Position numbers and translations under genes: made by a program | Source: Bacteroidota bacterium | GTDB taxonomy: Bacteria; Bacteroidota; Rhodothermia; JANXDC01 | Length of the DNA stretch: 64,000 nt | Direction of reading: 5' to 3' | NCBI GenBank assembly: GCA_025059945.1 | Contig: JANXDC010000012.1 | Coordinates: 1-64,000 of the forward strand | The notes under the pieces: generated by a model | The model's database searches: none | Told to the model about the DNA's origin: nothing | The model's input: only the letters and a program-made list of their open reading frames with translations | Shown here: piece after piece, positions 16,401-25,437 of the stretch | Numbering within the stretch: position 1 is the first letter of the stretch | How the letters are laid out: the number at the start of each line of letters is the position of its first letter

Positions 16401-17438
16401 ATGCGCATATTCCTGTACGGAGCCGCGCTCCTATGGGCAACCGGGGTGCTCGGGGCGTGGGCATCGCTTTACGTGCTGGATTCCCCCTCGTTTTGGGAAG
16501 CGCTCTGGGCGCTAAGCCTTCCCGCATGGGCCCTGTTGGGTTTGGGGCTCCTGCTGTGGGCCGCTCTGGCCCGTCGATGGGGGATAGCCGCGCTAGCGCT
16601 TCTCTGCGGCGCGGGCACTTTACTTCAGGCCGGTTGGCGACCTTGGGGACCGGAGGAGGTCCGCGATACCCAGGCCGCCTTTGGCGTGTTGAGCTGGAAC
16701 GTCCACGGCGCTGCTTCAGGGTTTGCTCCTGTGCTGGAGGCGATTCTGCGAGATGAGCCCGATCTGGTCCTGCTACAGGAGGTGCAAAACAGCGGCCCCG
16801 CGCTTATCGCGCAAGATCCCATCCGTTACGGAGACTTTCGGCATGCGCTGCGTGCGCACGGCTACCATGTGGCCTTCGCACCGGATCGGCAAGAGGCTTG
16901 GGCTAGCTACGGGTTACTTGTGGCCTCGCGCTGGCCTTTTGTGCGGGTGCGCCGGCTGAATCTGGGGGGACGACCCGGCTCCGGGCTCATGGCCGATGTG
17001 GCCGTTCAAGGGCGCATCGTGCGCCTGATCACGGTGCACCTCTACACGACCGGCTCAGAAAAGCCCTGGCGAGGAGCTTTTTCCTGGGACCGCTGGCGCA
17101 CTTGGCTGAGCCAAATGAGATATGGCTGGCGCGCGCGCGGCCGAGAGCTTGAGGAACTCTTGGCCATCGTCAACCGCTCCCCTTATCCGGTGCTGCTGGC
17201 CGGGGACTTCAACACCACTCCCTTTGACCGGTACTACGTGCGCCTGCGTCGGGTCTTGCGGGACGCGCATCGGACTGCGGGGTGGGGATGGGGAGGCACC
17301 TACAGCGCCGCAAAGCCCCTGTTGCGCATCGACTATCAGTGGTATACGGCGGGCCTTCGGCCCCTGACGCTGGAGGCGAAGCCCACCTGGGCCTCCGATC
17401 ACCGGCCCCTGCTGGGAAAGTGGACGCTCTGGCCCTGA
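16401..17438 (+). CDS. Membrane-anchored endonuclease/exonuclease/phosphatase (EEP) family protein
   Basis: A 345-residue protein with two or three N-terminal membrane segments (about residues 1-75) followed by an EEP domain. The catalytic motifs are LSWNVHG (Asn100), LLQEVQ (Glu127), GDFNTTPFD and ASDHRPL (Asp333, His334). The domain should face the periplasm. Relatives act on phosphodiesters, and the membrane-bound versions in Bacteroidota are of unknown substrate. The same layout appears in many Bacteroidota proteins. It closes the ftsH transcription unit and converges on menC after 36 bases. Confidence 0.82.
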   Translation: MRIFLYGAALLWATGVLGAWASLYVLDSPSFWEALWALSLPAWALLGLGLLLWAALARRWGIAALALLCGAGTLLQAGWRPWGPEEVRDTQAAFGVLSWNVHGAASGFAPVLEAILRDEPDLVLLQEVQNSGPALIAQDPIRYGDFRHALRAHGYHVAFAPDRQEAWASYGLLVASRWPFVRVRRLNLGGRPGSGLMADVAVQGRIVRLITVHLYTTGSEKPWRGAFSWDRWRTWLSQMRYGWRARGRELEELLAIVNRSPYPVLLAGDFNTTPFDRYYVRLRRVLRDAHRTAGWGWGGTYSAAKPLLRIDYQWYTAGLRPLTLEAKPTWASDHRPLLGKWTLWP

Positions 17439-17474
17439 TGCGCCCGATGGGGCACGGCCGTAGAAAGGCTCACC

Positions 17475-18584
17475 TTAACGCCTTAAGCGTTCTGCGCGCA
17501 CCTGATAGCGTAACAGCCTGTCCAGACGCACCGAGACCCCCAATCCAGGCCCTTGGGGCAAGCGCATCGTGCCATCCGGCTCCAGCTCAAAGGGCTCCGC
17601 GATAAGGTCCTCCTCGTAATAGCGCGATGAGGCCGAAAGATCCCCAGGCAGCGTAAAGCCCGGTAGAGCCGCGAGCGCCAGATTGGCGGCGCGCCCGAGG
17701 CCGGTCTCCAGCATACCTCCGCACCAGACAGGCACCCCACGGGCGCGGGCCCAATCATGAATGCGGCGGGCCTCGGTTAGCCCCCCCACGCGGCCGGCCT
17801 TGATGTTGATCACCCGGCAGGAGCCGAGCTCTAGCGCCCAGCGCGCATGCCGGGCGCTTTTGATCGATTCATCTAAGCAAACGGGCGTGCGCAGGCGCGC
17901 TTGCAGCCGGGCGTGCTCCAGCAGATCGTCTTCATTTAGGGGTTGTTCGATCAGGAGCAGATTCAGCTCCTCCATGGCCTCAAAGACCGGCGCGTCCTCA
18001 AGGCTGTAGGCTGCGTTGGCGTCGACCTGAAGGGGCAGTTCGGGAAACGCTTCGCGCACGGCGCGCACCTCCTGCAGATCGCGGCCCGGCTTGATCTTGA
18101 GCTTTACGCGGCGGTAGCCCTGAGCGACGAAGTGCTCCACGGCCCGAAGCAGCGCCTCGGTATCCGCCTGAATTCCGATCGAGACCCCCACGGGTACGCG
18201 CTCGCGCTCCGCGCCCAGCAGGCTCGCCAGAGAGCGACCTTGCCGCTTTCCCCACAGATCCCAGAGCGCCATCTCCAGCCCCGCCTTGGCCATAGGATGG
18301 CCTCGGATCCAGCCAAAGAGCCCACTTGCCTCCTCAGGCCCCTTCCAATCGTGTCGCAACGAAGCCGGAATTAGAAAATCGCGCAGCACATGCCAGGCGG
18401 TGCCGATCGTTTCATGCGAATAATCCGGAGCGCTTCCGGCCACGCACTCGCCCCATCCCTCCAGAGAGTCTGATTCCACGCGCACCAGGATCGCCTCGCG
18501 CTCCAAGATCCGGCCCGTTGACGTCTCGAAGGCCGCCCTAAGGGGCATCCGGATGTGATAAAGCGTAATGGCGTCGAGGTACAT
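17475..18584 (-). CDS. menC: o-Succinylbenzoate synthase / N-succinylamino-acid racemase (enolase superfamily)
   Basis: A 369-residue enolase-superfamily enzyme of the NSAR/OSBS group. The acid-base pair is Lys163-x-Lys165 (KLKIKPG) and Lys262 (IKAGRVGG). The metal ligands are Asp188, Glu213 (IEQPL) and Asp238 (LDES), nearly the numbering of the Amycolatopsis enzyme. WCGGMLETGLGRAANLALAALPGF is a group signature. In menaquinone synthesis the enzyme dehydrates SHCHC; many members also racemise N-succinylamino acids. The start at 18584 overlaps the upstream GNAT gene by 47 bases, a pairing that favours an amino-acid role. No other men gene is in the window. An activity choice cannot be made from sequence. 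Confidence 0.8.
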   Translation of the reverse strand: MYLDAITLYHIRMPLRAAFETSTGRILEREAILVRVESDSLEGWGECVAGSAPDYSHETIGTAWHVLRDFLIPASLRHDWKGPEEASGLFGWIRGHPMAKAGLEMALWDLWGKRQGRSLASLLGAERERVPVGVSIGIQADTEALLRAVEHFVAQGYRRVKLKIKPGRDLQEVRAVREAFPELPLQVDANAAYSLEDAPVFEAMEELNLLLIEQPLNEDDLLEHARLQARLRTPVCLDESIKSARHARWALELGSCRVINIKAGRVGGLTEARRIHDWARARGVPVWCGGMLETGLGRAANLALAALPGFTLPGDLSASSRYYEEDLIAEPFELEPDGTMRLPQGPGLGVSVRLDRLLRYQVRAERLRR

Positions 18585-19419
18585 CGAGCCGATCCTCGGG
18601 TTCCAAGATGTAGTAGCCCAGCGTTCTGTCAGGAGAGAGCACGTAATCCGTGATGGCCCATCCTCGGGCCAGGACCTCTTCGAAAACGGCGCGCAGGTGC
18701 ATGCGCCAGGCCCGGTCCCGTCCCGGATCCTGACCCCGAAAATCCCGCATGCGGGCCGGCAGGCAAACGGATATCCGCTCCGCTCGCTCGGGCCAACGCC
18801 AAGCAACCGGTTGGGGGACGGGGTGCTGCGCATCGATCTGGTTGATCGGCGGCGGGAGTTTTGGCGGGGGATCTAGGCCGGAAAGGCGAGCCTGCACGCG
18901 GGGCTGAGTGATCCACCACTCCACTTCGAGCCGATCCGTGGGCAGGTCGTAGTTGAGCGCGTCCCGGAGCGGGCCGTAAAGGTTGCGCCGGTATCGCCGC
19001 ACGATCCCCCCGAGCCGACGCAGGTTTAGATAGGCGTTGCGGCTCTCCAAGGGATCGAAGGTCCATGTGATCAGTTCTATACCCTGAGCGCGCACGAAGT
19101 CGCGTTGAAATCGTTTCAGCGCCAAGCCCACGTGCCCGTCTCGGTAGGCGGGAAGCACGCCGAGCATGTGGGAGCAGTGTTTAAGCCGCCATCCTCCCTC
19201 GGGCTTGGGCTCTAGGCCCGGAAAGCCGTAGACGAACCCAATGGGTTCTTGTCTTTCCGGCACAAAGGCCGCGGCCACGAGCCCTCCGTAGGCGGCCTGG
19301 ATAAGCAGCACGTGTCGGGGCACCACATCCAGCGCGGAGCCGGGCCAGATTTCGGCCTGCAGGGCCTCAATCCAGGCCATCTCCTCCGGGGTCGACAGCG
19401 CCCGCAGCGTATAGGCCAT
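18538..19419 (-). CDS. GNAT-superfamily acyltransferase (COG3375-like)
   Basis: A 293-residue protein from the ATG at 19419, with MAYTLRALSTPEEMAWIEALQAEIW at the N-terminus. HMLGVLPAYRDGHVGLALKRFQRDFV fits the GNAT acetyl-CoA binding motif A. ITWTFDPLESRNAYLNLRRLGGIVRRYRRNLYG follows. This layout matches predicted GNAT proteins often coded next to MenC/NSAR enzymes. In Geobacillus a GNAT protein N-succinylates D-amino acids for NSAR. The gene overlaps menC by 47 bases, supporting a joint job. The frame is open upstream beyond 19419, but the upstream residues are Arg/Lys rich and lie in the TonB gene region. Confidence 0.65.
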   Translation of the reverse strand: MAYTLRALSTPEEMAWIEALQAEIWPGSALDVVPRHVLLIQAAYGGLVAAAFVPERQEPIGFVYGFPGLEPKPEGGWRLKHCSHMLGVLPAYRDGHVGLALKRFQRDFVRAQGIELITWTFDPLESRNAYLNLRRLGGIVRRYRRNLYGPLRDALNYDLPTDRLEVEWWITQPRVQARLSGLDPPPKLPPPINQIDAQHPVPQPVAWRWPERAERISVCLPARMRDFRGQDPGRDRAWRMHLRAVFEEVLARGWAITDYVLSPDRTLGYYILEPEDRLDVPRRHYALSHPDAP

Positions 19420-20200
19420 GGCGCGAGCAAGTTGCGTTGGGCGCGTTTGGAACGCAAGCTCGGCGCGTTTGCGCATCTTGCGGAGAGCGCGTTTCTTACT
19501 GAACGTGGATCCGCGCACATACAGGCCCAGCACGACCCGCGATCTGGCCGCCTTGGCGCTTGTCTTGGCGCTTTTCTGGGCCATGGCGGAGCTGCCCAGC
19601 CCGCGGCGCACCTGGCAGCCGCCGCGCTGGATTCCCCCGCCGGGCTTTGAGGTGGTACCCGTTCCAGAGCCGCGTCCGATTCGAGTTTCCGCCTGGCCGC
19701 AGTTTGGGACCGAACCTCCGCCTCCAACCCGCTTCGAGCTCGTCCGGGAGCAAGACCAGGAGCCCCCCAGGCCCGCGCCCGAATCGCCCCAAGGGGATAC
19801 GGTGTTCGTGGTGGAGGTGTCGCACGAAGAGCACGCCGCGACCGGCCCGCCTCAAGAGGTATTCGTGGTGGTCGAAGAGATGCCCGAGCCCATAGGGGGG
19901 CTAGAGGGGATTGCGCGGCGGATTCGATATCCGATCGAGGCCCTGCGGCGGGGCGTAGAGGGCGAGGTGGTGCTCACCTTCACGGTCACGCCCACGGGCC
20001 GCGTAGAAGACATCCAGGTGCTTAAAGGGCTGGGATATGGGTGTACAGAGGAGGCGATTCGGGTGATCCGGGAGACGTTTTTCCGACCCGGACGCCAGCG
20101 TGGTGTACCCGTTCCGGTTCGGGTGCAGCTGCCCGTTCGGTTCCGCATCACACCCGCCGATACGCTACCCGGCTACCACGGGGCGGACCAAATGGGGTAG
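19418..20200 (+). CDS. TonB-family energy-transducing protein
   Basis: A 260-residue protein with one membrane segment (about residues 40-58, LAALALVLALFWAMAELP), a long proline- and glutamate-rich linker, and a TonB C-terminal domain: GVEGEVVLTFTVTPTGRVEDIQVLKGLGYGCTEEAIRVI then RFRITP. TonB passes proton-motive force from ExbB/ExbD to outer-membrane receptors such as the SusC protein in this window. The start is uncertain. ATG at 19418 shares the CCATGG site with the divergent GNAT gene, and later GTG or TTG codons (for example 19505) also leave the membrane segment intact. The 3' end overlaps the convergent gene by 28 bases. Confidence 0.78.
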   Translation: MARASCVGRVWNASSARLRILRRARFLLNVDPRTYRPSTTRDLAALALVLALFWAMAELPSPRRTWQPPRWIPPPGFEVVPVPEPRPIRVSAWPQFGTEPPPPTRFELVREQDQEPPRPAPESPQGDTVFVVEVSHEEHAATGPPQEVFVVVEEMPEPIGGLEGIARRIRYPIEALRRGVEGEVVLTFTVTPTGRVEDIQVLKGLGYGCTEEAIRVIRETFFRPGRQRGVPVPVRVQLPVRFRITPADTLPGYHGADQMG

Positions 20201-23010
20201 CCGCCCTCCCAGCGGCCTGTTTTGTCGTAAAGACGGTATAAGTATCCCAGGCGAACCTCCACGGGAATCACCCAGAGCGTTGCGCGCAGCGCCGCATATA
20301 GGCCCAACGAAGTGCGGCCTTCTCGCCAGGAGCGCCCCAGATCCGCAGGCCACAGCCGTCCGCCGTGCTCCAGAAGGCCGTACAGGAAAACGCGATCTAC
20401 GTAGATCGGAACCGTAAGCAGCCCGTTGTCTACGTACACAAGGGGCACGTAGTAGCGCAACCCGACTTTGTACAGGTGCCGCGCCCCGCGCACGTAATCG
20501 GTCCGGTATCCCAGGGGGATATACGGGGCCGCAGACCAAAAGAAGCGCCCCTCCTGCAGCAGCGCGCGCACGTAAAGCTGCGCTGTGTGATGTCGTCGCA
20601 TCCAGACGGACAGGAACCGCCGTATCTCAACCGAGGCCCAGCGCCCTGTTCGGGTGCCGGCTAAGTCGGCCTCCCCCAATAGGCTCAGCGCCCAGCCCGC
20701 ATTGGGCGTGATGTCTCGCGCCAAGGCGTGCACCCGATAGCGCGCCTCAACGCCCAGGCCCGCGGTAAGATAGGACCGCCAAGGCTCAGCCCGCTCCAGC
20801 GAGCGCACGCGCCGCCCGGCCAGGTAGGGCGCAAACGTCACTTGAGAGCTGTAAACCGTCTCAAGCCCCACCCGGGGCGCCAAGAAGCCCAGCCGGAAGC
20901 GCTCCTCCTGTTGCACCTCGCGCGTAGTCACAACGGGCAGGCTGGAGAGCTGGAGCTGCGGATACGGATACGGCCAGGCCAGGCCCATCCAGAACTCCCC
21001 CCAGGGCCGACCCCGCACGTAGCGCAGGTCCAGCGCATAAGCCCCCTGACGCAGGGGGTCGGCCCCCTCCAGGCGAAGCAGGCCCGTAAGGCCCAGGTTG
21101 ACGTCGCGTACGAGGGCGGGCAGCAGTAAGCGGGGCCGCAGCCAATACGCCCAGGCTCGATAGGGGCGAGCCGGAGGCTCTGGGGGGGCCTCCGAGGCTC
21201 CGTCATCGGCGGTCGCCCCCGCGTAAGCGTGCGGATCATCCGATCGGGGGGTGAGCGCAAGAGGGTCTGGCGCGATGGGCTCCGCCTGCAGGCTGTCTAT
21301 GGGCACCTCGGCCAGTTCAAAGCGACCGCGGCGGTAGTGCACGTACACCAGCCAGCGGCCGTCGGGGGATACGGCCGGCTCCATGGCCCCGTAGGCGGAG
21401 CGCGTTAGGCGCTCCAAACGCCGATCCGCGAGCCAGAGCCGGTACAGCTCCAGCTGCCCCTCTGGGTCGGCGGAAAAGTACAGCGCCCGTCCGTCCGGGG
21501 CCCAGGCCACGTCGTAGACGGCCCCTTGCGGAAAGCCTACAAGCCGCTCCAGTTGAGCCAGTTCCTCGCCACGCGGAACGGGGGCCCAGTACAGGTCCTG
21601 ACGGCCCTCCTGATGAAGCACAACGGCCACCTGGCGACCTTCGGGGTCGGGCACAAGGCGTTTGAAAAGCCAGGCCCGTTGGGGGCTTCGGGGCCGCCTC
21701 TGGCCCGTTTGCAGATCCAGTTCCATCCAGCGGTTATAAGGACCGCGCCCTTCTAGGTACCATAGACGGCCCTCGGGGGCCGGGACGGGGGCGCTGGCGC
21801 GCGCATTCCACGAAAGGCGTCGCAGAAGGCCACGTTTAAGGTCCAGCGCAAACAGCTCTGAGCGAACCCGATCCGCTCCCATGGGATCCGGCACGTAAGC
21901 AGAGGCCCAAAGCAGGGAGCCGTCGGGGCTTAAGCTGAACAGGAAGTCCTCTGTGGGCCGGAACGTAAAGAGCCGTTGAAGCCGACCCGTGCGCCGGTTT
22001 AGGCGAAAAAGGCCGGGTCGGTCGTTTACGCTTCCCCGATAGACGATGAGCGTGGAGTCATCGTAAAAGACCGGGTTGCGGTAGGACGTGTGGGGTTCCG
22101 AGGCGAGCAGGCGCGGCTCCTGAAGGGGACCGGATCGCCGCCGAAGCGAGTCCGACCACGCCCGCACTTCCCGCACGAGGTCGCGGTATAGGGCCTCGGG
22201 CCAGCGACCGGTTCCGGCCCAGAGCGCAGGGCCGAAGCCTAGAAACGGCAGGGCGTTGTAGAGGCGGATCGTGCGCACCCATGCCCGAGCTCCGTGATGA
22301 CGCAGCACGTAGTCGGCCAGCAAATACCCCCCCTGATAGGCCCGGTCAACAGGGGTGTAAGTCGAGCCCCGGCGCACCATCTGGGCGAGCGTCCAGGGCG
22401 GATCGTGGTCCATGAAAGCCCGATATTGCATACTAAAAAAACTATAGCGCCCTCTGCCCTCCGTGGGGGCCTGACCGGTTTCCACGCGCACGGCCATGCC
22501 CTCGGAGAAGCCGTCTGGCGTAGAGAGGTTCAGCAGCACGTTCAGGTCCGGGGTCAGCAGGCGCACTAGCCCACCTAGTCCGGGCAGGGTGGCTTGCTGC
22601 AGATGTATGGCGTGCAGCTGCTCGTGCTTGGCCAGTAGATGCAGCCAGGAGTCGTGACCAGGGGGCAGGGTTTTGCCCAGGAACGGGGAGGTGATGAGCT
22701 CCATCCGCAACGGGAAGGTGGCCACAAACCCGTTGCCCTGGTCGCTGTAGCCGTTTAGGATGACCGGGATCCGCTCCAGGCGCGGCCGGCCCAGCAGGGC
22801 CCAGGTGCTGTCGTGTTGCGCCTCAAGCAGGCGCATAAGGAAGCGGGCCTCGGCCTCAAGCCCCGCATGATAGATAAACCGGTAGCGCGGGGAATCCAGC
22901 GTCCACCACTTCAGCCCCGCCGGTCGGGGGGCTGGCCGGTAAAACCCCTGGGGCCAGGCGGCGGGGGAGGCCAGAAGGCCCAATGCAAGCAGCAGCGCGC
23001 AACGGCCCAT
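20173..23010 (-). CDS. Putative HExxH metalloprotease / PD40 propeller / beta-barrel fusion protein
   Basis: A 945-residue exported protein (signal peptide to about residue 20). Residues 25-200 carry KHEQLHAIH (His129, Glu130, His133) and GFSEGMAV (Glu170), the layout of gluzincin metallopeptidases such as the Peptidase-MA family. From about residue 300 to 600 come PD40/TolB-like blades (SPDGSLLWASAY, WAPDGRALYFSADPEG, SPDGRWLVYVHYR). A low-complexity linker leads to a 300-residue C-terminal part of alternating beta strands ending in an outer-membrane-like region. It starts two bases after the pckG stop and probably shares its transcript. The peptidase activity is inferred from motifs. Confidence 0.68.
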   Translation of the reverse strand: MGRCALLLALGLLASPAAWPQGFYRPAPRPAGLKWWTLDSPRYRFIYHAGLEAEARFLMRLLEAQHDSTWALLGRPRLERIPVILNGYSDQGNGFVATFPLRMELITSPFLGKTLPPGHDSWLHLLAKHEQLHAIHLQQATLPGLGGLVRLLTPDLNVLLNLSTPDGFSEGMAVRVETGQAPTEGRGRYSFFSMQYRAFMDHDPPWTLAQMVRRGSTYTPVDRAYQGGYLLADYVLRHHGARAWVRTIRLYNALPFLGFGPALWAGTGRWPEALYRDLVREVRAWSDSLRRRSGPLQEPRLLASEPHTSYRNPVFYDDSTLIVYRGSVNDRPGLFRLNRRTGRLQRLFTFRPTEDFLFSLSPDGSLLWASAYVPDPMGADRVRSELFALDLKRGLLRRLSWNARASAPVPAPEGRLWYLEGRGPYNRWMELDLQTGQRRPRSPQRAWLFKRLVPDPEGRQVAVVLHQEGRQDLYWAPVPRGEELAQLERLVGFPQGAVYDVAWAPDGRALYFSADPEGQLELYRLWLADRRLERLTRSAYGAMEPAVSPDGRWLVYVHYRRGRFELAEVPIDSLQAEPIAPDPLALTPRSDDPHAYAGATADDGASEAPPEPPARPYRAWAYWLRPRLLLPALVRDVNLGLTGLLRLEGADPLRQGAYALDLRYVRGRPWGEFWMGLAWPYPYPQLQLSSLPVVTTREVQQEERFRLGFLAPRVGLETVYSSQVTFAPYLAGRRVRSLERAEPWRSYLTAGLGVEARYRVHALARDITPNAGWALSLLGEADLAGTRTGRWASVEIRRFLSVWMRRHHTAQLYVRALLQEGRFFWSAAPYIPLGYRTDYVRGARHLYKVGLRYYVPLVYVDNGLLTVPIYVDRVFLYGLLEHGGRLWPADLGRSWREGRTSLGLYAALRATLWVIPVEVRLGYLYRLYDKTGRWEGGYPIWSAPW

Positions 23011-23012
23011 CG

Positions 23013-24929
23013 TTACGAGTTATAGGCCCCCAAAGGCTCCCATTTTTCCGGGGAGCGCCACAGGCTTGAAAGCAGAAGCTCCCGGATCATGATGAGTTCT
23101 TTCGGCAGCCGGTCATAAAGGCGGATGAAGAGCTCCTCGATATGCAGCATCTCCTGCTTCCACTGCTCCCGGTCGATGCGCATAAGCTCGTAGAAGCGCT
23201 CCGGACTGAATGCGAGCTCGCGCCAGTCGAAGTCTTCATAACGGGGCATCCAGCCGACGGGGCTTTCGATGGCGTAAGCCCGACCGTGAACGCGCTCTAC
23301 GATCCAGCGCAACACGCGCATGTTCTCTCCAAACCCCGGCCAAAGGAAGCGGCCTTGTTCGTCTTTGCGGAACCAGTTGACCCCGAAGATCCGGGGGGGA
23401 TTGGGCAGTTTACGTCCGAGCTCGATCCAATGCGTGAAGTATTCGCCCATGTGATAGCCGCAGAAGGGGAGCATTGCAAAGGGGTCGCGGCGCACGATGC
23501 CGACTTGCCCCGCCGCGGCGGCTGTGGTCTCCGATCCCATCGTGGCCGCCAGAAAGACGCCAAAGTTCCAGTTAAAGGCCTGATAAACGAGCGGAACCGT
23601 ATGAGAGCGCCGGCCGCCGAAGATGAAGGCGCTGATGGGCACGCCGTTGGGGTTTTCCCATTCCGGATCAACCGACGGGCATTGCCTAATGGGGGCTGTA
23701 AAGCGCGCATTCGGATGCGCGGCGGGCCGGCCGCAGTCGGGCGTCCAAGGCTGGCCCTGCCAGTCGATGAGCTCCGGGGGCGGCTCATCCGTCATGCCCT
23801 CCCACCAAACGTCGCCGTCGGGGGTGAGGGCGCAGTTGGTGAAGATCGTATTGGCCCGAATCGTCTCCATAGCGTTGGGGTTGGACTTATACGAAGTGCC
23901 AGGGGCCACGCCAAAGAACCCCGTCTCGGGGTTGATGGCGTACAGCCGGCCGTCGGGCCCGACGCGGATCCAGGCGATGTCGTCGCCGACCGTAGTCACC
24001 TTCCATCCCTCAAAGGCGGCAGGGGGGATGAGCATGGCGAAGTTCGTCTTGCCGCAGGCGCTGGGGAAGGCTGCGGCCACGTAGGTTTTTTCGCCTTGGG
24101 GGGACTCCACGCCCAAAATGAGCATGTGTTCGGCCAGCCAGCCTTCCTGACGCGCTAGATAAGAGGCGATGCGTAGCGAAAGGCACTTCTTACCCAGCAG
24201 CGCATTGCCGCCGTAGCCGCTTCCAAAGGACCAGATCGAGGGGTCCTCGGGGAAGTGCACGATGTACTTGTATTCCGGGTTGCAAGGCCAGGGCACGTCC
24301 CGCTGGCCCGGCTTCAGGGGCGCACCCACGGAATGCAGACAGGGCACAAAGAGACCCGTTTCGCCGAGCACCTCCAGCACGGCCCGTCCCATGCGGGTCA
24401 TGATGCGCATGTTGACCACGACGTATTCGGAATCCGTAAGCTGAACGCCGATAAGCGAGAAGGGCGACCCAATAGGGCCCATGCTGAAGGGGATCACATA
24501 AAGGGTGCGCCCCCGCATTGCGCCGCGGAAGAGCTCCTGCAGGGTTTGTTTCATCTCGTCGGGAGGCATCCAGTTGTTTGTAGGACCGGCGTCCTCCCGA
24601 CGGCGCGTGCAGATGAAGGTTCGGTCTTCGACGCGGGCCACATCGCTGGGATCGGAGCGGGCTAGAAAACTATTGGGGCGCTTTTCGGGGTTGAGCCGAA
24701 TGAAAGTCCCTTTTTCCACCAAGCGCTCGCACATCCATTGGTATTCGACCTCGGAGCCATCGCACCAATAAATGCGCTCTGGTTGACAGAGCGCAGCCAC
24801 CTCCTCGACCCAACCGATAAGACCCCGATGGCGCACATAATAAGGTATGCCGTCGTGCAGGCTACAGCGCCCATCTACTTGGACGAGATAGACGTGGCCC
24901 GTGGCCACGGTTTTATCGGCGGCTTGCAT
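23013..24929 (-). CDS. pckG: Phosphoenolpyruvate carboxykinase (GTP)
   Basis: A 638-residue GTP-type enzyme converting oxaloacetate to PEP, the entry step of gluconeogenesis. The phosphate loop [12 protein letters not shown] (Ala291-Thr295) has the reactive cysteine specific to [47 protein letters not shown] and [20 protein letters not shown] are family blocks. The ATG at 24929 is preferred over an upstream in-frame GTG at 24938, because AAAAGGAG ends eight bases before it and the GTG overlaps that site. A candidate promoter lies at 24988-25021. Confidence 0.96.
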   Translation of the reverse strand: MQAADKTVATGHVYLVQVDGRCSLHDGIPYYVRHRGLIGWVEEVAALCQPERIYWCDGSEVEYQWMCERLVEKGTFIRLNPEKRPNSFLARSDPSDVARVEDRTFICTRRREDAGPTNNWMPPDEMKQTLQELFRGAMRGRTLYVIPFSMGPIGSPFSLIGVQLTDSEYVVVNMRIMTRMGRAVLEVLGETGLFVPCLHSVGAPLKPGQRDVPWPCNPEYKYIVHFPEDPSIWSFGSGYGGNALLGKKCLSLRIASYLARQEGWLAEHMLILGVESPQGEKTYVAAAFPSACGKTNFAMLIPPAAFEGWKVTTVGDDIAWIRVGPDGRLYAINPETGFFGVAPGTSYKSNPNAMETIRANTIFTNCALTPDGDVWWEGMTDEPPPELIDWQGQPWTPDCGRPAAHPNARFTAPIRQCPSVDPEWENPNGVPISAFIFGGRRSHTVPLVYQAFNWNFGVFLAATMGSETTAAAAGQVGIVRRDPFAMLPFCGYHMGEYFTHWIELGRKLPNPPRIFGVNWFRKDEQGRFLWPGFGENMRVLRWIVERVHGRAYAIESPVGWMPRYEDFDWRELAFSPERFYELMRIDREQWKQEMLHIEELFIRLYDRLPKELIMIRELLLSSLWRSPEKWEPLGAYNS

Positions 24930-24987
24930 CGGATGCACTCCTTTTGGGTTCTGGGTCTGCTCCCTGAAAGCAGGCCAAAGTCCACCA

Positions 24988-25021
24988 GAAAAGTAACGGC
25001 TCTCTGCCCGAAAAGGGCAAA
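24988..25021 (-). promoter_or_regulatory. Candidate Bacteroidota-type promoter for pckG
   Basis: On the minus strand, TTTGC (25021-25017) is followed about 20 bases later by TACTTTTC (24995-24988), close to the TTTG / TAnnTTTG promoter of Bacteroidota. The spacer includes a GCCC-TTTTC-GGGC hairpin. It sits about 60 bases ahead of the ATG. Confidence 0.4.
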
Positions 25022-25047
25022 CCGCGGGCTGGCCGTGCGGGCCGGCT

Positions 25048-25437
25048 TTAGCGGTTGCGGGTTCGCCGAGGGCGGGGTGTGGCGCTCATGAGTTCCTGGG
25101 TTTTCTGGCGGGGCACGGCCACGATGTGGTGAGAGCGCAGATGTTCAATCAGCAACAAAGGTGAGGGGATCTGCTGGCGGTCGTATTCCAGGGCCACGAC
25201 CTGACGATCCCGACATACGTTTACCTTGTACACCCCGCGGTAGCTGAGCAGGATCTGCCGGATGCGGTCCCAGGTGTCGGGGCGATCCACGATGAGCACA
25301 TCTAGCACGAGCACGGCGGTGGATTTGCGATCCAGGCGCCCTTCCTGCTGTTTTGGGCTCGCGGGCGCCACATGGGTCGAGTCCGCAGCCGCCAGGCCTG
25401 AAAAAAGAAGCGACAGCAGAAGCGCTCCGAAGTTCAT
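25048..25437 (-). CDS. Small exported protein with HMA-like fold, no CxxC
   Basis: A 129-residue protein with a signal peptide ([20 protein letters not shown]). Residues 41-105 follow the beta-alpha-beta-beta-alpha-beta order of heavy-metal-associated domains: [22 protein letters not shown], then [40 protein letters not shown]. The metal-binding CxxC loop is replaced by DRPDTW and the only cysteine of the mature domain is Cys75. It may bind something other than metal. The tail is Arg-rich. The start ATG overlaps the stop of the DUF5916 gene (ATGA), so the two are translationally coupled. Confidence 0.6.
   Translation of the reverse strand: MNFGALLLSLLFSGLAAADSTHVAPASPKQQEGRLDRKSTAVLVLDVLIVDRPDTWDRIRQILLSYRGVYKVNVCRDRQVVALEYDRQQIPSPLLLIEHLRSHHIVAVPRQKTQELMSATPRPRRTRNR

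Noticed and set aside
23142-24158. Long open frame of 338 codons antisense to pckG
   Set aside because: It is a GC-rich shadow with no family-like sequence; pckG is secure. Similar antisense frames at 946-1548 and 56309-57220 were rejected for the same reason.
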